Of a stretch of 64,000 nucleotides of DNA, positions 7,826 through 17,010 are shown one piece after another. The stretch spans positions 1 through 64,000 of the forward strand of contig NZ_JBASCU010000016.1 in NCBI RefSeq assembly GCF_049651805.1. Reading direction: 5' to 3'. Both the position numbers and the translations under genes were made by a program. Each line of letters starts with the position of its first letter. The first letter of the stretch is position 1. Under the pieces are notes generated by a model. That model had not been told where the DNA came from, made no database searches, and was given only the letters and a program-made list of their open reading frames with translations. Origin of the DNA: Pseudolysinimonas_A sp049651805 (GTDB taxonomy: Bacteria > Actinomycetota > Actinomycetes > Actinomycetales > Microbacteriaceae).

Positions 7826-8853
7826 CAGGCCTTGGCCGTTACGTGTTCGCGCATCGCGGGGATGACGGTCTCTCCGTAGACGCGGAGGGTCTCCTCCTTG
7901 TTGTCGTGCTGCAGATAGCCCGCGAACTGGTGCACGCCGATCGCCTTGAGCTGCTCGAGCTTCGCGATGTGGTCGGCAGCCGTGCCGAGGATGCAGAACC
8001 GGTCGACGATCTCGTCGGGTACGAAGTCGACATGGTCGTTCTCGGCCTTGCCGTGCGAGTTGTAGTCGTAGCCTTCGCGGCCCTTGATGTAATCCGTGAG
8101 CGCCTGCGGGACGGCCCCCGAGTCTCCGTACTTCGCGACGATGTCGGCGACGTGGTTACCCACCATGCCGCCGAACCAGCGCGACTGTTCCCGCGCGTGG
8201 GCGAGCCCGGCATCCGTGCCGTCGGTGATGTAGAACGGCGCGGCGACGCAGAAGGTGATGCTGTCGGGGTCTCGGCCCACCTTCTCGGCGGCGTCACGCA
8301 CCGTCGCGATCATCCACTTCGCGATGTCGACGTCGGCGAGCTGCAGGATGAAGCCGTCGCCGACCTCGCCCGTGAGCTTCAGCGCCAGCGGGCCGTAGGC
8401 GGCGACCCAGACCTCGAGTTCGCTGCCCCGACTCCACGGGAAGCGCAGCTCGGCGCCGTTGTACTCGACGCTGCGCGAGTTGCCGAGCTCGCGGATCACG
8501 TGGATCGACTCGCGCAGCTCCTTGAGCGTCGTCGGCTTGCCGTTCGTGACCCGCACGGCCGAGTCGCCGCGGCCGATGCCGACGACCGTGCGGTTGCCAT
8601 ACATCTCGTTGAGCGTCGCGAAGACGGATGCCGTGACAGTCCAGTCGCGCGTCGCCGGGTTGGTGACGAACGGGCCCACCTTCACCCGCCGCGTCTCGGC
8701 GAGGATCTGGCTGTAGATGACGTACGGCTCCTGCCACAGCAGGTGCGAGTCGAACGTCCACACGTGGCTGAACCCGTACTGTTCCGCCAGCTTCGCGAGG
8801 TGCACCGTGCGCGAAGCCGGCGGGTTCGTCTGAAGTACTGCTCCGAAATCCAT
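7825..8853 (-). CDS. LLM-class (luciferase-like, F420/FMN-type) oxidoreductase
   Basis: The 342-residue product starts MDFGAVLQTNPPASRTVHLA and has the TIM-barrel luciferase-like monooxygenase pattern, including TFDSHLLWQEPYV and VGPFVTNPATRDW. Related proteins are annotated TIGR03842-family F420-dependent oxidoreductases. The ATG at 8853 has an AAAGGGA ribosome site 10 nt upstream. The gene lies between dihydropyrimidinase and the importer, with an ATGA overlap to the permease. In a pathway that lacks a recognisable dihydropyrimidine dehydrogenase, it could reduce or open the pyrimidine ring; that is inference. Confidence 0.85.
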   Translation of the reverse strand: MDFGAVLQTNPPASRTVHLAKLAEQYGFSHVWTFDSHLLWQEPYVIYSQILAETRRVKVGPFVTNPATRDWTVTASVFATLNEMYGNRTVVGIGRGDSAVRVTNGKPTTLKELRESIHVIRELGNSRSVEYNGAELRFPWSRGSELEVWVAAYGPLALKLTGEVGDGFILQLADVDIAKWMIATVRDAAEKVGRDPDSITFCVAAPFYITDGTDAGLAHAREQSRWFGGMVGNHVADIVAKYGDSGAVPQALTDYIKGREGYDYNSHGKAENDHVDFVPDEIVDRFCILGTAADHIAKLEQLKAIGVHQFAGYLQHDNKEETLRVYGETVIPAMREHVTAKA

Positions 8854-8872
8854 CAGTTGTCCGTCCCTTTGC

Positions 8873-8940
8873 CGCCATAGAGGGTTCTCTGGCGCCAGGG
8901 AATCCCGCGTGCGGAGTTCCCTAGCGCCATAGAGGGTTCT
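8873..8940. repeat. paired direct repeat with internal inverted repeat
   Basis: The exact 16-mer CGCCATAGAGGGTTCT occurs at 8873-8888 and 8925-8940. Between them, GGCGCCAGGGAA (8891-8902) and TTCCCTAGCGCC (8917-8928) form an inverted repeat with one mismatch and a 14-nt loop. The block fills most of the gap between dihydropyrimidinase and the LLM gene and could be a regulatory site or a small mobile repeat. Confidence 0.7.
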
Positions 8941-8959
8941 ATGACCGAAGTCACGGCGT

Positions 8960-10393
8960 TCATACGAGGTACTGCGACAGGCCGCGCTTGAGGAAGCGTC
9001 CGTCGCCCTTCGATCCGAGGTACTGGGCACGATCGATGATGACCTTGCCGCGAGACAGCACGGTGTCGACGTGGCCGTCGATTTCGTAGCCCTCCCAGGC
9101 GGAGTGGTCCATATTCATGTGGTGGGTCGTGGCCGAGATTCTCGTGTGGCCGTTGGGGTCGTAGACGACGACATCCCCGTCGGCTCCGGGGGCGATGACG
9201 CCCTTCTTGCCATACATGCCGAACATGCGCGCAGGGGTCGTGGATGTTAGCTCCACCCAACGCTCGAGGGTGAGCTGCCCGGTGACGACGCCCTGGTACA
9301 TGAGGTCCATGCGGTGTTCGACGCTGCCGATGCCGTTCGGGATCTTGCGGAAGTCGCCCTTTCCGAGCTCCTTCTGTCCCTTCATGCAGAACGGGCAGTG
9401 GTCGGTCGACACCATCTGGAGGTCGTTGGTGCGCAGCGCCTGCCACATGTGATCCTGGTGGCCCTCCTCGCGGGAACGCAGCGGCGTCGAGCACACCCAC
9501 TTCGCACCTTCGAAGCTCCCCCATTCCTCCGATGTCGCACCCAACTGCTCTTCAAGCGACAGGTAGAGGTACTGCGGGCAGGTCTCACCGAACACGTTCT
9601 GGCCGCGATCCCGGGCCCAGGCGAGCTGTTCCACCGCCTGCTTCGCGCTGACGTGCACCACGTACAAGGGCGCACCGGTGAGGTGCGACAGCATGATCGC
9701 CCGGTGCGTCGCCTCCTCCTCCATCTGCCAGGCGCGCGCGATGCCGTGGTAGTACGGCGTGGTCTTGCCGGCCTCCGCGAGCTGGGCGGCGAGCACGTCG
9801 ATCGCGGGGCCGTTCTCGGCGTGCATCATCGTCAGCAGCCCGAGCTCGGCGGCCTTCTGCATCGCCCGCAGGATCTGCCCGTCGTCGGAGTAGAACACCC
9901 CCGGGTAGGCCATGAACATCTTGTAACTCGAGATGCCTTCATCCAGCAGCTTCGGCATGTAGGCGAGGGATGCCTCGTCGACGCCACCGATGATCTGGTG
10001 GAAGCCGTAGTCGATCGCGCAGTTGCCCGCGGCCTTCTCGTGCCAGGCGGCGAGCCCGTCTGGCACCGGGGTGCCGGCGACCTGCACGGCGAAGTCGACC
10101 ACCGTCGTCGTGCCTCCCCACGCGGCAGCACGGGTACCCGACTCGAAACTGTCGGATGCCTCGGTGCCGCCAAAGGGCAACTCGAAGTGGGTGTGCGCGT
10201 CGATGCCGCCGGGGATGACGTACTTGCCGGTCGCGTCGATCACGGTGTCGGCGGATGCGCCCAGGTCGGCGCCGAGCAGCACGGAGCCGGGCGCGAGCAG
10301 CGCGACGATCTTCTCGCCGTCGATGAGAACGTCAGCTTCGGTGCGGCCGGTGGCCGAGACGACGGTTCCGCCCTTGATCAGCGTCGTGCTCAT
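8960..10393 (-). CDS. hydA: dihydropyrimidinase (D-hydantoinase family)
   Basis: The 477-residue cyclic amidohydrolase opens 5,6-dihydrouracil/dihydrothymine or hydantoins to the N-carbamoyl amino acid. Metal ligands are visible: GGIDAHTHFELP (His67, His69), the carboxylated Lys158 in ISSYKMFMAYPG, a His in MMHAENG, VVHVSAK, and the Asp of STDHCPF. Length and motifs match dihydropyrimidinase closely. It begins 3 nt after the beta-ureidopropionase gene ends, so product and next enzyme are made together. The ring-reducing enzyme expected before it is absent from the cluster unless the LLM protein serves. Confidence 0.93.
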   Translation of the reverse strand: MSTTLIKGGTVVSATGRTEADVLIDGEKIVALLAPGSVLLGADLGASADTVIDATGKYVIPGGIDAHTHFELPFGGTEASDSFESGTRAAAWGGTTTVVDFAVQVAGTPVPDGLAAWHEKAAGNCAIDYGFHQIIGGVDEASLAYMPKLLDEGISSYKMFMAYPGVFYSDDGQILRAMQKAAELGLLTMMHAENGPAIDVLAAQLAEAGKTTPYYHGIARAWQMEEEATHRAIMLSHLTGAPLYVVHVSAKQAVEQLAWARDRGQNVFGETCPQYLYLSLEEQLGATSEEWGSFEGAKWVCSTPLRSREEGHQDHMWQALRTNDLQMVSTDHCPFCMKGQKELGKGDFRKIPNGIGSVEHRMDLMYQGVVTGQLTLERWVELTSTTPARMFGMYGKKGVIAPGADGDVVVYDPNGHTRISATTHHMNMDHSAWEGYEIDGHVDTVLSRGKVIIDRAQYLGSKGDGRFLKRGLSQYLV

Positions 10394-10396
10394 GAG

Positions 10397-11248
10397 TCAG
10401 GGCCTTGCCGTCGCGGTGTACGACTCGGGCCGGCGGTCTCGGAAGAACTGCCAGTCGTCGCGCATCTGCTGAACCATGTCCATGTCGAGGTCGCGCACCA
10501 GTATCTCTTCGTGCTCACCCGAACCGCGCTCCCCGACGAAGTTGCCGCGCGGGTCGATCACCTGGCTGGTGCCGTAGAAGTCGACGGCGAGTTCGCCGTA
10601 CTCGTTGTCTTCGCGCCCGACGCGGTTGGGCTGCAGCACGAACATGCCGTTCGCCACCGCGGCGCACGGCCCCTCGACCTCCCACAGCCGGTTGGAGAGC
10701 CCGGGCTTGGTGGCGTTCGGGTTGAACACCATGTGCGCCCCGTTCAGGGCGAGCTCGCGCCAGCCCTCGGGGAAGTGTCGGTCGTAACAGATGTAGACGC
10801 CGATCTTGCCGACGGCGGTGTCGAACACCGGGTAGCCACCGTTGCCGGGGCGGAAGTAGAACTTCTCCCAGAACCTATCGAGATGCGGGATGTGGTGCTT
10901 GCGGTACTTGCCTAAGACGCGTCCGTCGGCATCCACCACCACCGCGGTGTTGTAGTAGACGCCCGTCATGTCTTCTTCGTAGATGGGCAGGATCATCACG
11001 ACCCCGAGCTCTTTCGCCAGCGCCGCGAACCGCTGCACGATCGGGCCGTCGGCGGGTTCGGCGTAGCGGTAGTACTTCTTGTCTTCGGTGATGCCGAAGT
11101 ACGGGCCGTAGAACAGTTCCTGGAAGCAGACGACCTGCGCGCCCTGCTTCGCCGCCTCACGCGCGAAGCCTTCGTGCTTGTCGAGCATCGACTCCTTGTC
11201 GCCGGTCCAGGTGGTCTGCGTAATGGCTGCGCGCACGATGTTGGCCAT
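10397..11248 (-). CDS. beta-ureidopropionase / N-carbamoyl amidase (nitrilase superfamily)
   Basis: The 283-residue product has the Glu-Lys-Cys nitrilase triad: Glu44 in CFQELFYGPYFG, Lys117 in LGKYRKHHIPH and Cys154 in VYICYDRHFPEGWR. It is predicted to split N-carbamoyl-beta-alanine (or related carbamoyl amino acids) to the amino acid, CO2 and ammonia. It is the first gene of the minus-strand operon, with ribosome site GGGAAGGA before the ATG at 11248, and the MocR-type regulator is divergent from it. Confidence 0.92.
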   Translation of the reverse strand: MANIVRAAITQTTWTGDKESMLDKHEGFAREAAKQGAQVVCFQELFYGPYFGITEDKKYYRYAEPADGPIVQRFAALAKELGVVMILPIYEEDMTGVYYNTAVVVDADGRVLGKYRKHHIPHLDRFWEKFYFRPGNGGYPVFDTAVGKIGVYICYDRHFPEGWRELALNGAHMVFNPNATKPGLSNRLWEVEGPCAAVANGMFVLQPNRVGREDNEYGELAVDFYGTSQVIDPRGNFVGERGSGEHEEILVRDLDMDMVQQMRDDWQFFRDRRPESYTATARP

Positions 11249-11349
11249 GCCCGTCCTTCCCAGGTTGTCTTTTGTTATTGTTCGCCGTAAACATTTCTTT
11301 GTTGTTTCATTCCATGTCTTTGGCGTAACAGAAAGCTAGGCGGTCTCGC
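11249..11349. promoter_or_regulatory. divergent promoter region of the pyrimidine-type operon and its regulator
   Basis: This 101-bp gap is clearly AT-richer than its surroundings, with runs such as TTTGTTATTGTT. A near-direct repeat GCCGTAAAC (11284-11292) and GGCGTAAC (11322-11329), 38 bp apart, fits the two-site direct-repeat binding of MocR-type regulators. The site assignment is inference. Confidence 0.5.
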
Positions 11350-12687
11350 GTGAAGTCGGTAGCTCTCACCGTGGAAAAGCGCACGCCGCACGGCATTGCC
11401 GGAGCGATCTCGCGCCTGATCACCACCGGAGACCTCGCGCCCGGTGACCGGCTACCCACCGTGCGCGATCTCGCGAAAGACCTCGGGGTCTCGCCGGCCA
11501 CCGTCAGTCACGCCTGGCAGACCCTCGCCGCGGCGGGTCTCATCACCTCCCGGGGACGCTCCGGCAGCTTCGTGCGCTCCGCCCCGAGGGAATGGATGCC
11601 GCGGCGCTATCAGGGACTCGACGGCTCGCTCGAGGCTGCGCTCGATCTATCGCGCGGCACCCCCGACCCGTCCCTGCTGCCCCGCCTCGGCCCGCTCCTC
11701 GCCGCACTTGAGGTGCACGTCGACACGCGGTCGTATCAGGCCAAGCCCGACATCCCCGAGCTGCACGATTTGTTGCGCAGCACCTGGCCGAGCGAGGTCG
11801 AATCGATCACCGTTACCAACGGTGCCCTCGACGCCATCGACCGAGCGCTCGCGACCCTCGTGCGGTACGGCGACCGGGTACTCGTCGAGAATCCGACGTT
11901 CCCGCCGTTCCTCGACCTGCTCGACGCCTACGGGCTCGAGCCGGTCGGGGTCGAGATGGATGCCGACGGCATGCTGCCCGACGCGTTCGCGCGTGCCCTC
12001 GGCACCGCGCCCGCCGTGGTGCTGCTGCAGACTCGCGCCCACAACCCGACGGGGGCGTCGCTCTCCCCGGAACGGGCGGCGCAGCTCGGCCGGCTGCTCA
12101 CGCGCTCCCGCACCGCCCCGAACGCCATCGTGATCGAAGACGACCACTCGGGATCGATCTCTTCGGCGCCCGACGTGACCCTGACATCCGCCGTGCCCGA
12201 CCGGGTGCTGCACGTGAAGAGCTTCTCGAAGTCGCACGGCCCCGACCTGCGCATCGGCGCCCTCGGCGGTCCGCGCGCCCTCGTCGACCGGGTCGTGGCG
12301 CGGCGTCTGCTGGGGCCGGGATGGACGTCGCGCACGATCCAGGCGATCCTGCACGCGCTGCTCACCGATGCCGACGCGGTCGCCCAGGTCGAGGCGGCGC
12401 GTGCCGCCTACGCCGCACGGCGGGCGGCGCTGCAACGGGAACTCCTCGCCGTCGGAGTCGAGCTGCCGCGCGGTGACGGCATCAACGCCTGGCTGCCCGT
12501 GGCCGAAGAACGCGCTGCCCTCGTGCACCTCGCTGCGGCCGGCATCCGGGTCGCTCCGGGCGCGCCGTTCCAACTCGGCGCAGCTCCCGCCCCGCACGTG
12601 CGCGTCACGGTCGGCGTGGTGCCGGTCGAGTCGGCCCGCGACGTCGCACGAGCGCTGGCTGCGGCGTCGACGTCGGACGGATCCTGA
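11350..12687 (+). CDS. MocR/PdxR-type GntR regulator with aminotransferase-like domain
   Basis: The 445-residue protein joins an N-terminal GntR winged helix (residues about 12-75, with LPTVRDLAKDLGVSPATVSHAW) to a fold-type I PLP domain. The PLP lysine is Lys294 in the SFSKSHGPDLRIG motif, and HNPTGASL binds the cofactor. Such proteins sense amino compounds through PLP and regulate adjacent catabolic genes. It starts at a GTG and is divergent from the beta-ureidopropionase operon, so it is probably that operon's regulator. The sensed ligand, perhaps a beta-amino acid, is inferred. Confidence 0.88.
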   Translation: MKSVALTVEKRTPHGIAGAISRLITTGDLAPGDRLPTVRDLAKDLGVSPATVSHAWQTLAAAGLITSRGRSGSFVRSAPREWMPRRYQGLDGSLEAALDLSRGTPDPSLLPRLGPLLAALEVHVDTRSYQAKPDIPELHDLLRSTWPSEVESITVTNGALDAIDRALATLVRYGDRVLVENPTFPPFLDLLDAYGLEPVGVEMDADGMLPDAFARALGTAPAVVLLQTRAHNPTGASLSPERAAQLGRLLTRSRTAPNAIVIEDDHSGSISSAPDVTLTSAVPDRVLHVKSFSKSHGPDLRIGALGGPRALVDRVVARRLLGPGWTSRTIQAILHALLTDADAVAQVEAARAAYAARRAALQRELLAVGVELPRGDGINAWLPVAEERAALVHLAAAGIRVAPGAPFQLGAAPAPHVRVTVGVVPVESARDVARALAAASTSDGS

Positions 12688-12709
12688 GCTCGATCCTCAG
12701 CTGCCCGCC

Positions 12710-13746
<1,037 letters not shown>

Positions 13747-13750
<4 letters not shown>

Positions 13751-14103
13751 GAACCCTCCTCCTGGTGGTGGCGCGGGGTGCCGCCGAGACTGTGCTCGGC
13801 TTGGAAGATCGCGTCGCTCACGAGCCGCTTCGCGTGCTCGTCGGCGAGCCGGTAGAACACGCGGGTGCCGTCGGTGCGGGTCAGCACGATACGTGCGAGC
13901 CGCAGCTTCGCCAGATGCTGCGACACCGACGTCGCCGACTTGCCCACGGCATCCGCCAGGTCGCCGACCGAGAGTTCGCCGTCGCGCAACGCGAGAACGA
14001 TGCGTACGCGGGTCGCGTCGGCGAGCATCGCGAACACCTCGACAGCGAGTTCGACATACTCGCTGTCGGGATGGCGTCCGCATTGCTGCATATCTGCATT
14101 CAT
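13747..14103 (-). CDS. ArsR/SmtB-family metal-responsive repressor
   Basis: The 118-residue winged-helix protein has the ArsR core VFAMLADATRVRIVLALRDG, recognition helix SATSVSQHLAKLRLARIV and the beta wing. Its C-terminal helix ends HSLGGTPRHHQEEGS, offering His ligands as in the alpha-5 type sensors. The ATG at 14103 lies in a palindromic operator and follows a short AT-rich promoter, so the mRNA is probably nearly leaderless. Upstream in-frame extension has no family match. It overlaps the CDF gene by GTGA and should repress it until metal binds. Confidence 0.9.
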
Positions 14104-14112
14104 ACGCAGATA
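14091..14112. promoter_or_regulatory. ArsR-type operator
   Basis: TATCTGC (14091-14097) and GCAGATA (14106-14112) form a perfect 7-bp inverted repeat with an 8-bp spacer over the start codon of the ArsR gene. This is the place and symmetry expected for autorepression of the arsR-CDF operon. Confidence 0.65.
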
Positions 14113-14149
14113 CTTACATACAACAGGGGCCGACCCCAAACATGTCGGG

Positions 14150-14335
14150 GTGAGCGACCCCCTCACCTTCCGCACCATCGTGCTGGCCGTCGCCGCCCTC
14201 AACCTCGGCTACTTCGGTGTCGAATTCGGCGTCGCGCTCGCGTTGCCCGTCCTGGCAACCGTGTGGACGCGATCATCCTGGCCCGGCAGACCATCGAGAT
14301 GCGGGCGCTCCTCGCGTTGCACCGAACGTCGCTAG
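14150..14335 (+). pseudogene. truncated cation-transporter remnant
   Basis: A GTG start opens a 61-residue frame. Its first 30 residues, TFRTIVLAVAALNLGYFGVEFGVALA, look like the start of a CDF-like cation transporter. In intact relatives this stretch runs on into a metal-site segment. Here the sequence then turns into an Arg/Ser-rich out-of-frame tail and stops, and an alternative frame continues with VDAIILARQTIEMRALL. I read this as a decayed or internally deleted transporter beside a functional CDF pump. The family assignment rests on about 30 residues, so it is tentative. Confidence 0.45.
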
Positions 14336-14344
14336 GCTCGCAAC

Positions 14345-14539
14345 ATGGAGCCAATTTCCGCCGGCATCGGCGGCGTGATCGCCCTCGTCGTCTTCATCGT
14401 CACCGTGGTCTCGATCGTGAACAACCCGAACCATGGGGGCTTCGGCAAGTTCGTGTGGATCGTCGTGGCGTTCTTCCTCAGCATCCTCGGCTCGATCCTG
14501 TGGCTGATCTTCGGCCGCGGGCGCGTGCCCAAGCGATGA
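14345..14539 (+). CDS. small PLDc_N-type membrane protein
   Basis: The 64-residue protein has two hydrophobic segments (about residues 7-25 and 37-56) and a basic C-terminus GRGRVPKR, the layout of phospholipase D-nuclease N-terminal (PLDc_N) small membrane proteins. Function is unknown. Its stop overlaps the start of the next gene (ATGA), so the two are probably co-translated. Confidence 0.75.
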   Translation: MEPISAGIGGVIALVVFIVTVVSIVNNPNHGGFGKFVWIVVAFFLSILGSILWLIFGRGRVPKR

Positions 14540-14865
14540 TCGAGGTGGCCTCCCTCGCCCGCATCCTGATCGTTGTCGTCGCTCTGGTGAACGTGGGCGA
14601 CATCGCGTTGCACGTCGCGATCGATCAGGTCGAGCCGTTGCGCATCGCGGGCAACATCGTCGTGATCGCGGCGGCGGTCGGGGGGCTCGCCCTCCCCGCA
14701 CTTCGCACCCCGGTCGTGCCGATCGTGGCCGGGGTGGTGAGCCTCGGGCTCAACCTGGTGTTCATCGTCACGTCAGGTATCGGCGGGCTCGGCGCGGTGC
14801 TCATCGCACTCACCACGATCCTGCTGGCACTTCTCGCCGGCAGCCTCCGTCGCCCGCGAACGTAG
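14536..14865 (+). CDS. small hydrophobic membrane protein, unknown function
   Basis: The 109-residue product MIEVASLARILIVVV... has four hydrophobic segments and almost no charged residues until the C-terminal SLRRPRT. I do not recognise a family. Its ATG overlaps the stop of the PLDc_N-type gene by 4 nt, which supports the frame. A strong bidirectional terminator follows. Confidence 0.7.
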   Translation: MIEVASLARILIVVVALVNVGDIALHVAIDQVEPLRIAGNIVVIAAAVGGLALPALRTPVVPIVAGVVSLGLNLVFIVTSGIGGLGAVLIALTTILLALLAGSLRRPRT

Positions 14866-14874
14866 ACCGTCGAA

Positions 14875-14916
14875 GACGTGACGCGCGCCACGTTGGCAGG
14901 CGACGCGCGTCACGTC
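14875..14916. terminator. bidirectional terminator-like hairpin
   Basis: Perfect 13-bp arms GACGTGACGCGCG (14875-14887) and CGCGCGTCACGTC (14904-14916) lie between convergent genes ending at 14865 and 14921, so it can end transcription from both sides. Confidence 0.8.
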
Positions 14917-14920
14917 GTCC

Positions 14921-17008
14921 CTAGCCGGGCGGTCTGCCGCCTCGGCGGTTCGGTGGCTCGATCGGAGCCGCGTCGACGAATGTGCGGGCGAGCACCTGTC
15001 CGTCGGCATCTTCGAGCCAGAGCAGGAGTCGTGCGGGGCGCCCGGGCGGAGGCACGGCGACCGAAACCCCAGGGCTCAGGATGAATGGGGACGCCTCAAG
15101 CGCATTCGACACCGAAGCGGCTGTGGGGGGTGTCGACGGGAAGGGCCGGCCCGCCGATGTCCAGGCCGCGCGAACAGTGCCGGTGATGGCCTCCCGCCCG
15201 TGGTGCGAGACCCGAACCACGAGCTCACACGGCTCTGTGGGAACCTCGATGTCGGCTCCCGCGCACCTGGGCACCACATCGACGACGAGTACGGTGTCGG
15301 CGTTGACGTGCGCCGGGTCGAGCCCGCCCCAGTCTTTGGGCCGACGCTCGGCATCGAACAGGCCCGCCATCTCGTGCTCGACGTCGGCGAGCTCGGTGTA
15401 GACATAGCCGGCGAAGCGGTCATGGCGCCGCAGCTCCTGGGTCTGCCACCTCAGGTGCCAGGCACGTTCGAGGCTCGTGAAACCCGCGCCGTATTCGCTG
15501 TTGACGATCGGCACTCCGCGTCGTGGGAAGTCCGCCGAGCCGTAGAAGCTCTTGTCGACGATGAAGTCGGGGCCGAGCTTCACCGGAAAGTCCTCACGCT
15601 CCCCCGCGGCGAGGGCAGCGACGTTGGCAGCCCACGCCGCCGGATCCTCGTCGTAGTAGTGCCAGTCGACGAGATCAGTGCGCACATGTGCCCAGCCGGA
15701 GTTCTCGACGATCGGGCGCGAGGAATCAATCGCCCGCATCGCGTCGTACGCCTGTACGGCTGCGGCGGCACGTTCCGGGCTGCCGGGGATATCCCAGTCG
15801 AGACCCCACTCCTCGTTGTAGAGGCCCCAGATCACGATCGACGGATGGTTGCCGTCGCGTTCCACCATGGGCGCGAGCTGCGCCTCGAACGCCGCCGCCG
15901 CCGCGGCACTGAACCGGCTCGGACAGGCCGGCTCCGCCCAGACGAGCATGCCCATCCGGTCGGCGCGGTCGAGCCAGCGCGGCTCCTCGAACTTGAGATG
16001 TTTGCGAACCAAGTTGTATCCGAGCGCTCGCGCGAGATCCAGGTCGCGCAGCAGGGTCGCATCGTCGGGCGCGGTGAGCCCGGTCTCGGGCCAGTAGCCC
16101 TGGTCGAGCACTCCGCGCACCACGAACCGCTCTCCGTTCAAGAACAGCTGCTCACCACGCGTCTCAATGCGACGCAGGCCCGCGACAACGATGACGCGAT
16201 CGGCGGAAGCACCCGAACCCGTCTCGAACTCGAGCCGGTAGAGGTGCGGATGATCGGGAGACCAGGTGCGTGGCTCGACGAGCGCGAGTCGGCCGCGCAC
16301 CTGACCATCGGCGTCGGCGACGAGTGCGACCTGCTCCCCCGCCTCGGAACCCTCCACGACACGGACGCGCACTTCGGCCCCCGCCGGAGCATCGCCGGCA
16401 ACCCGCCCTTCGAACTCGAACGCCTCGAGGGAGTCGCCGCGCACGGCAACCGTCGCCAGATAGTCCCGGCCGCGGGCCTCGAGCCACACACTCTGCCAGA
16501 TGCCCGAGGTGGGCGTGAACGAGACCCCGTCGTAGTCGTCACGCGGGATCGACCGCTGCTTGCCGTGCGCGATCGCGCGCTTGTCGGCAGGCGCTTCCAC
16601 CTCGACGACGACCTCGGCGGACACACCGGGAGAGAGCCGGTCGGTCACGTCGAACTCGAACGAGGTCGAGCCGCCGACGTGCTCGCCGACGGGCACCCCG
16701 TCGATCGAGACGACGGCGCGGTGGTGAACGGCGCCGAAACAGAGCGCGATGCGGGCATCCGTCCATTCGGTCGGAACCGTGACGGTGCGTCGGTAGCGGG
16801 CGTGTTCGAGCCAGGTGCGCCCGACGCCGGACGCCGGTGTCTCCCAGGCGAAGGGCACGACGATCTCGGCCGCGCCGTCCTCGCTGTCGAAATCCCAGAT
16901 GCCGTTGAGGGTGAGCCAACGATCTGACCGGTCGCGATCAGGGCGCGGGTACTCGTGTTTGGGCACGGCAGTCATGCGGGTGGAGCCTTTCGAGTCGGGT
17001 CGGAGCAT
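14921..17008 (-). CDS. glycoside hydrolase family 2 protein (beta-galactosidase/glucuronidase type)
   Basis: The 695-residue protein has the GH2 order: an N-terminal sugar-binding jelly roll (NGIWDF...FAWETP), an immunoglobulin-like middle domain, and a TIM barrel. The acid/base is Glu399 in WGLYNEEWG and the nucleophile Glu505 in IVNSEYGAG. No signal peptide is present, so it acts in the cytoplasm on imported oligosaccharides. It is the last gene of the sugar ABC operon. ATG 17008 has GAAGGG 6 nt upstream and follows the permease stop by 2 nt; ATG 16975 with AAAGG is an alternative start. Substrate is not certain from sequence. Confidence 0.88.
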   Translation of the reverse strand: MLRPDSKGSTRMTAVPKHEYPRPDRDRSDRWLTLNGIWDFDSEDGAAEIVVPFAWETPASGVGRTWLEHARYRRTVTVPTEWTDARIALCFGAVHHRAVVSIDGVPVGEHVGGSTSFEFDVTDRLSPGVSAEVVVEVEAPADKRAIAHGKQRSIPRDDYDGVSFTPTSGIWQSVWLEARGRDYLATVAVRGDSLEAFEFEGRVAGDAPAGAEVRVRVVEGSEAGEQVALVADADGQVRGRLALVEPRTWSPDHPHLYRLEFETGSGASADRVIVVAGLRRIETRGEQLFLNGERFVVRGVLDQGYWPETGLTAPDDATLLRDLDLARALGYNLVRKHLKFEEPRWLDRADRMGMLVWAEPACPSRFSAAAAAAFEAQLAPMVERDGNHPSIVIWGLYNEEWGLDWDIPGSPERAAAAVQAYDAMRAIDSSRPIVENSGWAHVRTDLVDWHYYDEDPAAWAANVAALAAGEREDFPVKLGPDFIVDKSFYGSADFPRRGVPIVNSEYGAGFTSLERAWHLRWQTQELRRHDRFAGYVYTELADVEHEMAGLFDAERRPKDWGGLDPAHVNADTVLVVDVVPRCAGADIEVPTEPCELVVRVSHHGREAITGTVRAAWTSAGRPFPSTPPTAASVSNALEASPFILSPGVSVAVPPPGRPARLLLWLEDADGQVLARTFVDAAPIEPPNRRGGRPPG

Positions 17009-17010
17009 GG

